Source: Arenimonas caeni (GTDB lineage: Bacteria > Pseudomonadota > Gammaproteobacteria > Xanthomonadales > Xanthomonadaceae). Taken from it: a stretch of DNA of 64,000 nucleotides. The stretch lies in contig NZ_KZ679084.1 of assembly GCF_003024235.1 (NCBI RefSeq), forward strand, positions 488,557 through 552,556. Reading direction: 5' to 3'. Shown one piece after another: positions 20,707 through 30,786 of this stretch. The position numbers and the translations under genes are program-made. The notes under the pieces are model-generated. The model worked only from the letters and a program-made list of their open reading frames with translations. It made no database searches and was not told where the DNA came from. Each line of letters begins with the position of its first letter. Position 1 is the first letter of the stretch.

Positions 20707-21665
20707 GCGTGCCCGCCGCTGAAATGCTGGTAGCCGTCGGCGGGCGGCGTCCAGGCCTCGCCCTCGGGCGTGTCGAAGCGCAGGCCGGCGCCCGCCACCA
20801 CCCGCCCGACCACGGTGGCCGGCAGGTCGAGCGCGGCCATGGCCTGCTCGATCTCGAAGGCACGCGACGCGGGCGCGGTGAAGCACAGCTCGTAGTCGTC
20901 GCCGCCGCCGGCCTGCAGCGCCCAGCGGCGCGGTTCGTCGAAGTGGTCGGCGAGCGTGCGCGAGGCCGGCAGGCGGCCGAGCTCGATGCGGGCGCCAACG
21001 CCGCTGGCCGCCAGCACGTGGCCGAGGTCGGCGGCCAGGCCATCGCTGAGGTCGATGCCGGCGCTGGCCAGGCCGCGCAGCGCCAGGCCCGCCTGCACCC
21101 GCGGCGTCGGCCGGTCGAGGCGGTGGCGCAGCTTGGCCGAGGCCGGGCCGCGCGCGCGCCACTGCGCCAGGCCCCCGGCGGCGTCGCCGATTGTGCCCGT
21201 CACCCAGATGTCTTCGCCCGGGCGCGCGCCGTCGCGGCGCAGCGCCTGGCCGGCCGGCACCAGCCCGAACACGTTGACGGTGATGGCCATCGGGCCGCGC
21301 GTGGTGTCGCCGCCCACCAGCGCCAGGCCGTGTTCGTCGGCGAGCGCGAGGAAGCCGTCGAGGAAATCGTCGAGCCAGGCCTGGTTGGCGTCCGGCAGGG
21401 TCAGGGCCAGGGTGCCCCAGGCCGGCGCGGCGGCCATCGCGGCCAGGTCGCTCAGGTTCACCGCCAGGGCCTTGTGGCCGATGTCGGCCGGCGCGGTGTC
21501 GTCGGGGAAATGCACGCCGGCCACCAGCGTGTCGCAGCTCACCGCGAGCTCATGGCCCGGCGGCGGCGCCAGCAGCGCGGCGTCGTCGCCGATGCCCAGC
21601 ACCACGTCGTCGCGGCGCCCGGCGCGGGCGCGGATGCGTTCGATCAGGGCGAACTCGCCCGGCAT
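20703..21665 (-). CDS. thiL: Thiamine-monophosphate kinase
   Basis: A 320-residue ATP-dependent kinase converting thiamine monophosphate to the diphosphate cofactor. N-terminal GEFALIERIRARAGRRDDVV and LGIGDDAALLAPPPGHELAV are the ThiL nucleotide/metal motifs; LALVGGDTTRGPMAITVNV and SAGIDLSDGLAADLGHVL follow. Its start overlaps the nusB stop by 1 bp (TGATG). The nusB-thiL-pgpA order is conserved in Gammaproteobacteria. Confidence 0.96.
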   Translation of the reverse strand: MPGEFALIERIRARAGRRDDVVLGIGDDAALLAPPPGHELAVSCDTLVAGVHFPDDTAPADIGHKALAVNLSDLAAMAAAPAWGTLALTLPDANQAWLDDFLDGFLALADEHGLALVGGDTTRGPMAITVNVFGLVPAGQALRRDGARPGEDIWVTGTIGDAAGGLAQWRARGPASAKLRHRLDRPTPRVQAGLALRGLASAGIDLSDGLAADLGHVLAASGVGARIELGRLPASRTLADHFDEPRRWALQAGGGDDYELCFTAPASRAFEIEQAMAALDLPATVVGRVVAGAGLRFDTPEGEAWTPPADGYQHFSGGHA

Positions 21666-22126
21666 CAGGACCGGCGGGCGGCCTGCGCCTCGGCCGCGCG
21701 CCAGGCGGCGGCGGCGTGGTCGAGCACGCCGTTGACGTAGGTGTGGCCGTGCTCGGAGCCGAAGCGCTTGGTGGTTTCGATGGCCTCGTTGATCACCACG
21801 CGGTAGGGCACGTCCGGGCGGTGGCGCAGCTCATAGGCGGCGATGCGCAGCACCGCGCGCTCGATCGGGTCGACCTGGTCGATGGTGCGGTCGAGGAAGG
21901 CGGCCAGCGCCTCGTCGAGCGCGCCCAGGTTTCTCTCGACGCCGCGAACCAGGTCCTCGAAGTATTCGAGGTCGGCCACTTCCATGTCCTGCTCGGCGCG
22001 GAACTGCTCGATCACCTTGCCGATGGCGGTGTTCGACATCTGCCAGGCGTACAGGGCCTGCAGTGCGCGGCGGCGGGCGCGCGAACGCGCGTGCGGGTCG
22101 ATGCCGTCGGGACGGGTGTTCTTCAT
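21665..22126 (-). CDS. nusB: Transcription antitermination factor NusB
   Basis: A 153-residue all-helical RNA-binding protein that, with NusE, assembles on boxA of rRNA leaders. Features: [18 protein letters not shown] at the N-terminus, [20 protein letters not shown], and [20 protein letters not shown] followed by YVNGVLD. The length is slightly above the E. coli form (139). The ATG at 22124-22126 overlaps ribH by 4 bp, the usual ribH-nusB neighbour pair. Confidence 0.96.
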   Translation of the reverse strand: MKNTRPDGIDPHARSRARRRALQALYAWQMSNTAIGKVIEQFRAEQDMEVADLEYFEDLVRGVERNLGALDEALAAFLDRTIDQVDPIERAVLRIAAYELRHRPDVPYRVVINEAIETTKRFGSEHGHTYVNGVLDHAAAAWRAAEAQAARRS

Positions 22127-22590
22127 GCCAGCTTTCCGATCAGGTTGGCCATTTCGATGATCACCAGGGCCGCTTCCTCGCCCTTGTTGCCGTGGCTGCC
22201 GCCGGCGCGGGCCTCGGCGTCGGAGTATTCGTCCACCGCCAGCACGCCGTTGGCCACCGGCACGCCGGTGTCGAGCGCCACGCGCATCAGGCCGCGGGCG
22301 CACTCGTCGGCCACCTGCTCGAAGTGGCGGGTATCGCCGCGCACCACGCAGCCCAGGGCGACGATGCCGGCGTAGCCGACCCGGTCCAGGGCGCTGGCGG
22401 CGGCCACGGGCAGTTCCCAGGCGCCGGGCACGCGGATCAGGTCCACGGACTCGTCGGCTACGCCGTTGGCTGCGAACGCGCGGCGCGCGCCGTCGACCAG
22501 CGCGTCGGTGATGCGCGGGTTCCAGCGGCTGGCGAGGATGGCGTAGCGGGCGCCGGCAGGGCTGCGGACGTCTCCTTCGAAGTGGGGCAT
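22123..22590 (-). CDS. ribH: 6,7-dimethyl-8-ribityllumazine synthase
   Basis: A 155-residue enzyme condensing the pyrimidinedione intermediate with 3,4-dihydroxy-2-butanone 4-phosphate. Motifs: [37 protein letters not shown], and [15 protein letters not shown], whose His89 is the catalytic residue. Usual length. Between this gene and ribB upstream lies a 125-bp gap occupied by a perfect inverted repeat, so RNA structure there could alter ribH expression relative to ribB. Confidence 0.97.
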   Translation of the reverse strand: MPHFEGDVRSPAGARYAILASRWNPRITDALVDGARRAFAANGVADESVDLIRVPGAWELPVAAASALDRVGYAGIVALGCVVRGDTRHFEQVADECARGLMRVALDTGVPVANGVLAVDEYSDAEARAGGSHGNKGEEAALVIIEMANLIGKLA

Positions 22591-22638
22591 GGGGTGGGGA
22601 CCTGGGAAATGGCCGTCAGTTTACCGCGGGAGGGACCC

Positions 22639-22710
22639 GGGGACGGAGGTAATTTCCCACGGGGATCATCCGGGAGCCCGTGCCACCAGGGGGAAATTAC
22701 CTCCGTCCCC
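22639..22710. repeat. Palindromic element A (20-bp perfect arms) between ribB and ribH
   Basis: GGGGACGGAGGTAATTTCCC at 22639-22658 is repeated exactly inverted at 22691-22710. The 32-nt centre contains a nested CACGGG/CCCGTG pair (22658-22663, 22677-22682). The arms resemble those of the elements at 27898 and 61174. It looks like a REP-type or miniature mobile element; no transposase is nearby. Confidence 0.85.
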
Positions 22711-22715
22711 TGCCT

Positions 22716-23798
22716 TTACACGTACTCGACGACCTCCAGGCCGTAGCCGGCCAGGCCGACCTGGCGGCGCGGGGTGCCCAGCACCCGCAGCTTGCCCAGG
22801 CCCAGGTCGTGCAGGATCTGCGCGCCGGCGCCGTTGCGGCGCCACTCGCGGGCACGCGGGGCCTCGGGCACGGCGGTCTCGGTGATGCGCGCGAGCAGGT
22901 CGTCGGGCGTCAGCGGCTCGCTGAGCACCACCACCACGCCCTCGCCCGCCGCCGCCACCGCGGCCAGGGCCTCGCCGGTGGCCACGCCGAAGTCGGCGCG
23001 CTGCCAGTGCAGGGCGTCGGACAGCGGGTTCTTCACGTGCACGCGCACGAGCGTGGGCGTTTCGGCCCGGGGCTGGCCGAGCACGAGGGCGAAATGCAGG
23101 TCGCGGCTCAGGCGGTCGCGGTAGGTCACCAGCCGGAAGCGGCCGTGCACCGTGGGGATCTCGCGCTCGTCCACGCGCTCGACCGTGTGTTCGGTCTCGA
23201 GCCGGTAGCGGATCAGCTCCTCGATCGAGCCAATCTTCAGGCCGTGCTCGGCGGCGAACTTCTCCAGCTCCGGCCGGCGGGCCATCGAGCCGTCGGGGTT
23301 GAGGATCTCCACCAGCACGCCGGCCGGCTCGAAGCCCGCCAGCAGGGCCAGGTCGCTGGCCGCCTCGGTGTGGCCGCTGCGGGTGAGCACGCCGCCGGGC
23401 TGGGCCATCAGCGGGAAGATGTGGCCCGGCTGGGTCAGGTCGTCGGGGCTGGCGTCGGGTCGCACCGCGGTGCGGATGGTGTGGGCGCGGTCGTAGGCGC
23501 TGATGCCGGTGGTGACGCCCTCGGCGGCCTCGATGCTGACGGTGAAATTGGTGTGGTAGGGCGAGTTGTTGTCGCGCACCATCGGGCCCAGGCCCAGCTG
23601 GCGGCAGCGCTCGCGGGTGAGCGAGAGGCAGACCAGGCCGCGCGCGTGCGTGACCATGAAGTTGATGTCGCCGGGCTTGACCAGTTCGGCGGCCATGATC
23701 AGGTCGCCCTCGTTCTCGCGGTCCTCGTCGTCGACCACCACGACCATGCGGCCCTGGCGCAGCTCCTCGAGCAACTCGGGAATGGATGCAAAGCTCAT
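22716..23798 (-). CDS. ribB: 3,4-dihydroxy-2-butanone 4-phosphate synthase with degenerate GTP cyclohydrolase II domain
   Basis: A 360-residue RibBA-shaped protein. The N-terminal RibB half is intact: [16 protein letters not shown] (23-38), [24 protein letters not shown] and [20 protein letters not shown], so it should make the four-carbon riboflavin precursor from ribulose 5-phosphate. The C-terminal half is cyclohydrolase-like but lacks the zinc cysteines: where active enzymes have RVHSECLTGD and LRCDCG, it reads [10 protein letters not shown] and QRADFG. GTP cyclohydrolase II must therefore be encoded elsewhere. Preceded by ribE with a 4-bp overlap. Confidence 0.95.
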   Translation of the reverse strand: MSFASIPELLEELRQGRMVVVVDDEDRENEGDLIMAAELVKPGDINFMVTHARGLVCLSLTRERCRQLGLGPMVRDNNSPYHTNFTVSIEAAEGVTTGISAYDRAHTIRTAVRPDASPDDLTQPGHIFPLMAQPGGVLTRSGHTEAASDLALLAGFEPAGVLVEILNPDGSMARRPELEKFAAEHGLKIGSIEELIRYRLETEHTVERVDEREIPTVHGRFRLVTYRDRLSRDLHFALVLGQPRAETPTLVRVHVKNPLSDALHWQRADFGVATGEALAAVAAAGEGVVVVLSEPLTPDDLLARITETAVPEAPRAREWRRNGAGAQILHDLGLGKLRVLGTPRRQVGLAGYGLEVVEYV

Positions 23799-24400
23799 GA
23801 TTGCTCCTCGCGCGCGGCCAGCAGCCGCTCCACGTAGCGGGCGACGGTATCGACCTCGAGATTGACCGGATCGCCCGGCTTCGTTTCGCCGAAGGCGGTG
23901 TGGGCGACGGTGTGCGGCACGAGGTTGACCTCGAAGCCGCCGGCATCGACGGCGTTGACGGTGAGGCTGGTGCCGTCGACGGCGATCGACCCCTTCACCG
24001 CGACGTAGCGCAGCACCGACGGCGGCGCGCCGAAGCGCCAGCGCTGGCTGCGGCCGTCGTCCCAGACCTTCTCGACGCGTCCGACGGCGTCGACGTGGCC
24101 GGAGACGAGGTGGCCGCCGAGGCGGTCGGTGGGCAGCAGCGAGCGCTCGAGGTTCACGGCGGCACCAATGGCCAGGGAACCGAGTTTGGTCAGCGCCAGG
24201 GTTTCGTTGGACACGTCGGCGTCCCAGCCTTCGTCGTCCCAGGCCACCACGGTCAGGCAGCAGCCGCTGACGGCGATCGACTCGCCCAGGGCGATGTCGT
24301 CGTGGGCCAGGCTGCCCCAGGAGAACCGCAGGCGCTGGTCGCCGCCGCGGGCTTCGCGCGCCAGCAGCCGCCCCACCGATTGGATCAATCCCGTGAACAT
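23795..24400 (-). CDS. ribE: Riboflavin synthase, alpha subunit
   Basis: A 201-residue enzyme dismutating two lumazines to riboflavin. It begins [16 protein letters not shown], the canonical start, and contains two tandem lumazine-binding barrels: [18 protein letters not shown] in the first and [19 protein letters not shown] in the second; [12 protein letters not shown] bridges them. It is separated from ribD by 90 bp in which I see no FMN riboswitch or clear terminator. The gene is also called ribC in some genomes. Confidence 0.97.
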   Translation of the reverse strand: MFTGLIQSVGRLLAREARGGDQRLRFSWGSLAHDDIALGESIAVSGCCLTVVAWDDEGWDADVSNETLALTKLGSLAIGAAVNLERSLLPTDRLGGHLVSGHVDAVGRVEKVWDDGRSQRWRFGAPPSVLRYVAVKGSIAVDGTSLTVNAVDAGGFEVNLVPHTVAHTAFGETKPGDPVNLEVDTVARYVERLLAAREEQS

Positions 24401-24490
24401 CCCGTCACCTGCACGTCCGGCCAGCGCCGGGGACCCACCATTCTACCCGCCCCGCCCGGGGCCACCGGGCAACCCGCCGCAACGAACCGT

Positions 24491-25579
24491 TCAGGGGGCG
24501 AGCAGGAGGCGCAGGTCGGGGCCGATCTGGCGGGTATCGAGCAGGCGCAGGCCCAGGCGCCCGGCCATCGAGGCCGGGGTCACGCCGGCCAGCAGGGGCC
24601 GGCCGCGCTCGCCCAGCAGCACGGGCGCGACGTAGAGCAGCAGTTCGTCGACCAGGCCGGCGGCCACCAGCGCGCCCGAAAGCGTGGCGCCGGCTTCGAC
24701 CTGCAGTTCGTTCACGCCGCGCTGGCCGAGCTGCGCAAGCACCGCGCCCAGGTCCAGGCCCGCCCCGGTGCGGCGCACGGCGAACGCATCCACCTCGTCG
24801 CCGTAGTCGGGGACCATGTCTTCGCCGTGAACCGCCACCGTCGGCGCGGCGCCGTCGGTGAGCAGGCCGGCGCCGGCCGGCAGCCGGCCGCGCTCGTCCA
24901 GCACCACGCGCAGCGGCGGGATGAAGGTTTCGCCGGATTCCAGGCGCACCGTGAGCCGCGGGTCGTCGGCCAGCACCGTGCCGATGCCGGTCATGATCGC
25001 GCCCGAACGCGCGCGCCAGCGCATGACGTCGGCGCGCGAGGCCTCGGAGGTGATCCACTTGGACGTGCCGTCCTCCAGCGCCGTGCGGCCGTCCAGGCTC
25101 ATGCCCAGCTTCACCCGCACCCAGGGCCGGCCGCGCTCGATGCGCGAGAAGAAACCGCGGTTGAGGTGGCGCGCGGCGGCCTCCATCAGCCCGAACTCGA
25201 CCGCCACGCCGGCCGCCTCGAGCTTGGCGAAGCCCTGCCCCGCCACCTGGTGGAAGGGATCGCGGCAGGCCGCGACCACGCGGGTCACGCCCGCGGCCAC
25301 CAACGCATCGGCGCAGGGCGGCGTGCGGCCGTGGTGGGCGCAGGGCTCGAGCGTGACGTAGGCGGTGGCGCCGGCGGCCCGGCCACCGGCGGCGCGCAGC
25401 GCCATCGCCTCGGCATGCGGTTCGCCGGCGCGTTCGTGCCAGCCCTCGCCCAGCACGCGGCGGCCGTCGGCGATGACGCAGCCGACCATCGGGTTGGGCC
25501 GCGCGGTGAACGCACCGCGTTCGGCCAGCTGCAGGGCGCGCGCCATGTGCGCGTGGTCGTGGGCGGAAAAGCCACTCAT
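24491..25579 (-). CDS. ribD: Bifunctional diaminohydroxyphosphoribosylaminopyrimidine deaminase / uracil reductase RibD
   Basis: A 362-residue fusion catalysing two successive riboflavin steps. The N-terminal deaminase has PNPMVGCVIADG, the zinc and catalytic motif HAEAMAL, and the second zinc motif PCAHHGRTPPCADAL. The C-terminal NADPH reductase has RVKLGMSLDGRTALEDG, SKWITSEASRADVMRWRARS and ELQVEAGATLSGALVAAGLV. The ATG at 25577-25579 overlaps the acetyltransferase gene stop by 4 bp. Confidence 0.97.
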   Translation of the reverse strand: MSGFSAHDHAHMARALQLAERGAFTARPNPMVGCVIADGRRVLGEGWHERAGEPHAEAMALRAAGGRAAGATAYVTLEPCAHHGRTPPCADALVAAGVTRVVAACRDPFHQVAGQGFAKLEAAGVAVEFGLMEAAARHLNRGFFSRIERGRPWVRVKLGMSLDGRTALEDGTSKWITSEASRADVMRWRARSGAIMTGIGTVLADDPRLTVRLESGETFIPPLRVVLDERGRLPAGAGLLTDGAAPTVAVHGEDMVPDYGDEVDAFAVRRTGAGLDLGAVLAQLGQRGVNELQVEAGATLSGALVAAGLVDELLLYVAPVLLGERGRPLLAGVTPASMAGRLGLRLLDTRQIGPDLRLLLAP

Positions 25580-26055
25580 GCCGGAATGATGTCCATCAGG
25601 TGCACGGCGTGCCCGCGCAGGTGGGCGGCGCCCAGGTCGCGCCAGCCCAGCGCGGCGTAGAAACCGACGTGCTCGGGCGTGAACAGCCACAGCCGCGACA
25701 CGCCCTCGCGCGCGGCCAGCGCCACGCATTCACGCACCAGCGCCTTGCCGATGCCGCGGCCGCGCGAGGCCGGGCGCACGAACAGGCTGGCCAGCCAGGC
25801 GTCGCCGACGCCGTTGAACTCCGGCGCGTCCTCGTCCACCAGGCTCACCGAGCCCGCCGGCTCGTCGCCTTCGAAGGCCACCAGCGTGGTCGGGCGGCCG
25901 CACCGGGTGGCGTGGTCGCGCAGCTCGTCGGTGGCCGCCTGCAGGCTCCAGTCGGCCGGATCGTAGAAGTGGCCCCAGTGCGCGTGGTGCCAGGCGGCCA
26001 GCATCGGCGCGAGGCCGGGGGCGTCGGCCAGGGGCCGGATCACCGCCGCGCTCAC
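25576..26055 (-). CDS. GNAT family N-acetyltransferase
   Basis: A 159-residue Gcn5-related acetyltransferase starting with GTG (26053-26055), which overlaps the nrdR stop as GTGA. The acetyl-CoA-binding motif A is [20 protein letters not shown] followed by VRECVALA, containing the R-G-x-G-I-G loop; [17 protein letters not shown] is the C-terminal motif B. The substrate is unknown. It sits between nrdR and ribD in an otherwise conserved operon, so it may be a lineage-specific insertion. Confidence 0.85.
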   Translation of the reverse strand: MSAAVIRPLADAPGLAPMLAAWHHAHWGHFYDPADWSLQAATDELRDHATRCGRPTTLVAFEGDEPAGSVSLVDEDAPEFNGVGDAWLASLFVRPASRGRGIGKALVRECVALAAREGVSRLWLFTPEHVGFYAALGWRDLGAAHLRGHAVHLMDIIPA

Positions 26056-26567
26056 TTGCGCGCCTTGTCGCCCGAACCCTCGAGAAGCGGCAGCTGCAGG
26101 CCCTCCAGGCCCGGCAGGTCGCGCTCGAGCCGCTCGATCTCCTCGCGGAAGGCCTGCACGTCCTCGAACTTCCGGTACACCGAGGCGAAGCGCACGTAGG
26201 CCACCTGGTCGAGCTTCTTGAGTTCGGCCATCACGAACTCGCCCACCCGCAGCGAGGGCAGCTCGCGCTCGCCGCTCAGGCGCAGGGCGTGGATGACCGC
26301 GCGCACGGCGCCGTCGATCTGCTCGGCCGAGACCGGGCGCTTTTGCAGCGCACGGTCGAAGCTCACGCGCAGCTTGCGCTCGTCGAAGGCTTCGCGGCGG
26401 CCGTCGCTCTTGACGATGGCCGGCAGCTTGAGCTCGGCCGTCTCGAACGTGTTGAAGCGCTCGCCGCAGGCCTCGCACTCGCGACGCCTGCGGATGGTGC
26501 TGCCGTCGTCGGACACGCGCGAGTCGATCACGCGGGTGTCCTCGTGCTGGCAGAAGGGGCAGTGCAT
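26052..26567 (-). CDS. nrdR: Ribonucleotide reductase transcriptional repressor NrdR
   Basis: A 171-residue repressor of nrd genes that senses ATP/dATP. The N-terminal zinc ribbon has Cys3, Cys6, Cys31 and Cys34 (MHCPFC and [14 protein letters not shown]). The ATP-cone follows (about 49-139) with [17 protein letters not shown]. The C-terminal tail of about 30 residues is slightly longer than in E. coli. The ATG at 26565-26567 lies 10 bp after the glyA stop; glyA-nrdR-ribD order is common in Gammaproteobacteria. Confidence 0.97.
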   Translation of the reverse strand: MHCPFCQHEDTRVIDSRVSDDGSTIRRRRECEACGERFNTFETAELKLPAIVKSDGRREAFDERKLRVSFDRALQKRPVSAEQIDGAVRAVIHALRLSGERELPSLRVGEFVMAELKKLDQVAYVRFASVYRKFEDVQAFREEIERLERDLPGLEGLQLPLLEGSGDKARK

Positions 26568-26577
26568 CCGCGCCCCG

Positions 26578-27828
26578 TCAGCCGTACACCGGGAAGGCGC
26601 GGCACTGCTTCGTGACGTTTTCACGCACGCCGGCGATCACGTTCGCGTCGGTGGGCGCGTCGAGCACGTCGCAGATCCAGTTGGCCAGGGCCACGCACTC
26701 GGGCTCCCTGTAGCCGCGGGTGGTGACGGCCGGGGTGCCGATGCGCAGGCCCGAGGTGACGAAGGGCGAGCGCGGGTCGCCCGGCACCGAGTTCTTGTTC
26801 ACCGTGATGTGGGCGGCGCCAAGCGCGGCCTCCGCGTCCTTGCCGGTGACGTCGCGGCCGATCAGGTCGATCAGCATCAGGTGGTTCTCGGTGCCGCCGG
26901 AGACGATCTTGTAGCCGCGCGCCATGATCGCCTTCGCCATGGCCTGGGCGTTCTTGATGACCTGGGCCTGGTAGTCCTTGAACGAAGGCTCGAGCGCCTC
27001 CTTGAAGGCCACCGCCTTGGCGGCGATCACGTGCATCAGCGGGCCGCCCTGGGTCCCCGGGAACACCAGCGACTGGAGCTTCTTCTCCAGCTCCTCGTTG
27101 GCCTTCGCGAGGATGATGCCGCCGCGCGGACCGCGCAGGGTCTTGTGGGTGGTGGAGGTGACCACGTCGGCGTGCGGCACCGGGTTCGGGTACAGGCCCG
27201 CGGCCACCAGCCCGGCCACGTGCGCCATGTCCACGAAGAACCAGGCTCCGACCGACTTCGCGATCGCGGCCATGCGCGCCCAGTCCACCACCTGCGAGTA
27301 GGCGCTGAAGCCGGCGACCAGCATCTTCGGCTTGTGCTCGGTGGCGAGGCGCTGGACCTCGTCGTAGTCGATAAGGCCGTTCTCGTCCACGCCGTACTGC
27401 ACGGCGTTGTAGATCTTGCCGCTGAAGTTGACCTTGGCGCCGTGGGTCAGGTGGCCACCGTGGGCCAGGCTCATGCCCAGCACGGTGTCGCCCGGCTGCA
27501 GCAGGGCCATGTAGACGGCGATGTTGGCCGACGAGCCCGAGTGCGGCTGGACGTTGGCGTAGTCGGCGCCGAACAGCTGCTTGACGCGGTCGATCGCCAG
27601 CTTCTCGGCGATGTCCACGTACTCGCAGCCGCCGTAGTAGCGCTTGCCGGGGTAACCCTCGGCGTACTTGTTGGTGAGCACGCTGCCCTGGGCCTCGAGC
27701 ACGCGCGGGCTGGCGTAGTTCTCGGAAGCGATCAGCTCGACGTGGTCCTCCTGGCGGCGGGTTTCCTCGGCAATGGCCTGGGCGAGGTCCTCGTCGTAAC
27801 CGGCGATCTGCATGTCCTTGGCAAACAT
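26578..27828 (-). CDS. glyA: Serine hydroxymethyltransferase
   Basis: A 416-residue PLP enzyme interconverting serine and glycine and charging tetrahydrofolate. Motifs: [20 protein letters not shown] near residue 29, [19 protein letters not shown], and the PLP-lysine segment [16 protein letters not shown] with Lys229. The length matches the family. The leader has a good ribosome site (AGGAAG). A TACAAT -10 box lies about 35 bp upstream, so this is likely the first gene of the run to pgpA. It is divergent from ettA across a large palindrome. Confidence 0.98.
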   Translation of the reverse strand: MFAKDMQIAGYDEDLAQAIAEETRRQEDHVELIASENYASPRVLEAQGSVLTNKYAEGYPGKRYYGGCEYVDIAEKLAIDRVKQLFGADYANVQPHSGSSANIAVYMALLQPGDTVLGMSLAHGGHLTHGAKVNFSGKIYNAVQYGVDENGLIDYDEVQRLATEHKPKMLVAGFSAYSQVVDWARMAAIAKSVGAWFFVDMAHVAGLVAAGLYPNPVPHADVVTSTTHKTLRGPRGGIILAKANEELEKKLQSLVFPGTQGGPLMHVIAAKAVAFKEALEPSFKDYQAQVIKNAQAMAKAIMARGYKIVSGGTENHLMLIDLIGRDVTGKDAEAALGAAHITVNKNSVPGDPRSPFVTSGLRIGTPAVTTRGYREPECVALANWICDVLDAPTDANVIAGVRENVTKQCRAFPVYG

Positions 27829-27862
27829 CGGGGGCGCTTCCTGTGGGGCTTTCGAGGCCGAA

Positions 27863-27868
27863 ATTGTA
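27863..27868 (-). promoter_or_regulatory. -10 box of the glyA promoter
   Basis: On the minus strand TACAAT (27868-27863), five of six matches to TATAAT, would start transcription near 27856, 28 nt before the glyA ATG. The -35 region (around 27886-27891, TGGCTG) is poor. It lies between glyA and the palindrome at 27898. Confidence 0.5.
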
Positions 27869-27897
27869 GCCCCGGCGGGGGTTTGCAGCCAGCCGGC

Positions 27898-27981
27898 CGG
27901 TACCAGGTTCATTTTCTCCCCCGCTGGGACAGCCCGGCCAGCCGACCTGTCCCAGCGGGGGAGAAAATGAACCTGGTACCG
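27898..27981. repeat. Palindromic element B: 35-bp perfect inverted repeat between glyA and ettA
   Basis: The arms 27898-27932 and 27947-27981 are exact inverted copies of 35 bp around a 14-nt centre (CCCGGCCAGCCGAC). The outer end reads GGTACCAGGTTCATTTTCTC and the inner end CGCTGGGACAG. It separates two divergent housekeeping promoters. The arms show a GG..AC...GGT.(A/C)ATTT..CCC layout shared with elements A and C. Confidence 0.9.
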
Positions 27982-27996
27982 CTTTTCGGCGATAAT
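27968..27996 (+). promoter_or_regulatory. Possible ettA promoter overlapping the palindrome
   Basis: GATAAT at 27991-27996 is a good -10. Seventeen bp upstream TGAACC (27968-27973) is a poor -35 that lies within the right arm of the palindrome. The leader would be about 88 nt. Confidence 0.4.
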
Positions 27997-28090
27997 GGCG
28001 GATTCGACGAAAACCGACCGGCCGCCCCTCCCCGGGGCAGGCCCCACCCCCGCCCGTGCCCGAGCACGGCGCCCCGGAAACGAGTAGCCC

Positions 28091-29755
<1,665 letters not shown>

Positions 29756-29761
29756 GCCCCC

Positions 29762-29786
29762 CTGCCCCCTCCCCGCGAGGGGGCAG
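29762..29786 (+). terminator. Hairpin after ettA
   Basis: CTGCCCCCT (29762-29770) pairs with AGGGGGCAG (29778-29786) over a 7-nt loop, 7 bp after the ettA stop, followed by TCATTTC, a weak U tract. It is a plausible terminator between ettA and the converging glycosyltransferase gene. Confidence 0.5.
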
Positions 29787-29814
29787 TCATTTCAGCCCTC
29801 CTCCGAACATCGCC

Positions 29815-29838
29815 GTAGGAGCCTTCAGGCGCTCCTAC
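29815..29838. repeat. Short REP-like hairpin (GTAGGAGC/GCTCCTAC)
   Basis: GTAGGAGC (29815-29822) and GCTCCTAC (29831-29838) form an 8-bp stem around CTTCAGGC. The TGTAGGAGCG core is that of REP-type repeats common in Pseudomonas and Xanthomonadales as I recall them. This is the only copy I noticed here. Confidence 0.6.
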
Positions 29839-29853
29839 AGAGGGGCCGCGGGG

Positions 29854-30774
29854 TCAGCGCAGGCGCCGGAGGCGCTGGCGGGCGAGGACGAGGCCGAAAT
29901 GGGCCCAGAGGGCGAGCCAGAGGATCGGCTGCAGCAGGGCCGGGGTTTCGGCGGCTTCGAACTTGCGGAAGTAGCGCCACAGGCCCCGGTGCTTCTGCAG
30001 CTCGACCCAAGCCGGGCGGCGGCGGCTGGAGACGCCGCGCAGGTGGGTCACGGCGAGGTGGTTGGCCACCACCACCTCGTAGCCGGCCTGGCGGACCCGG
30101 CGGCACAGATCCAGGTCTTCAGCGTGCAGCCGGTAGCCCTCGTCGAAGCCGCCCAGGCGCACGAACAGCACCGAGGGCAGCAGCATCAGCGCGCCGGAGA
30201 CCGCATCCACGGGCTGCACGTCCTGGTTCGGGTCGCGGCCCAGGTACAGGCTGTCGCGCTTGCCGAACGAAAGCAGCTGCTCGCGCAGCGACGGGTCGGC
30301 GCGGCGCGAGGCCGGGTCGGCGACGCCGTGCTCGTCGCGCTGCTCCACGCCGAGCAGGCCGGCGCCGGGGCGCGCGATGGCGCAGTCGACCAGGCGCGCC
30401 AACGTGTCGCGGCTGACGAAGGCGTCGGGATTGACGAACGCGACCCAGGGCTGGGCGATGGCCGTCGCGCCCTGGTTGCAGGCCGCGGCGAAGCCCCGGT
30501 TGTCCGGGTTCCGCGCCAGGCCCAGGCGCGGATCGCGGCGGGCCAGGCGCTCGACGATGGCCACCGTGTCGTCCGGCGAGGCATTGTCGACCACCACCAC
30601 CCGCGCCACGTCGCGCGCCGACAGCAGCGCCGACAGGCAGCGCTCGATCGTGCCCGCGCTGGCATGGGCCACCACCACCACGCCGATGTCGCGCGCGCCG
30701 TGGTCGGGCACGCCGCCCGGGCCGGGCGCGGCGGATTGCTCGCCGGTTAGCGGCGGTAGCGGTTTGTCGGACAT
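29854..30774 (-). CDS. Family 2 glycosyltransferase (rhamnosyltransferase-like)
   Basis: A 306-residue GT-A glycosyltransferase. Seen: DIGVVVVAHASAGTIERCL, VVVVDNASPDDTVAIVE (nucleotide-sugar binding), RNPDNRGFAAACNQGA, the metal-binding region VAFVNPDAFVSRDTL, a GALMLLPSVLFVRLGGFDE segment, and HAEDLDLCRRVRQAGYEV with the E-D-x-D catalytic acid. A C-terminal hydrophobic stretch suggests membrane association. This layout is that of WbbL-like rhamnosyltransferases of O-antigen or exopolysaccharide synthesis, but donor and acceptor are not inferable. The start ATG lies 6 nt after TAGCAT with no ribosome site. Confidence 0.82.
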   Translation of the reverse strand: MSDKPLPPLTGEQSAAPGPGGVPDHGARDIGVVVVAHASAGTIERCLSALLSARDVARVVVVDNASPDDTVAIVERLARRDPRLGLARNPDNRGFAAACNQGATAIAQPWVAFVNPDAFVSRDTLARLVDCAIARPGAGLLGVEQRDEHGVADPASRRADPSLREQLLSFGKRDSLYLGRDPNQDVQPVDAVSGALMLLPSVLFVRLGGFDEGYRLHAEDLDLCRRVRQAGYEVVVANHLAVTHLRGVSSRRRPAWVELQKHRGLWRYFRKFEAAETPALLQPILWLALWAHFGLVLARQRLRRLR

Positions 30775-30780
30775 GGGCGG

Positions 30781-30786
30781 ATGCTA
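30781..30786 (-). promoter_or_regulatory. -10-like box 6 nt before a glycosyltransferase start
   Basis: On the minus strand TAGCAT (30786-30781) is followed by CCGCCC and then the ATG at 30774. Its first bases overlap the stop codon of the upstream glycosyltransferase. Spacing predicts a leaderless transcript. Confidence 0.4.

Noticed and set aside
20149..20733. Plus-strand frame across the GGAT repeat and pgpA
   Set aside because: Antisense to pgpA, begins inside the repeat, and its translation is compositionally biased.
24401..24490. Possible FMN riboswitch before ribE
   Set aside because: The 90-bp spacer is too short and contains none of the conserved RFN element boxes.
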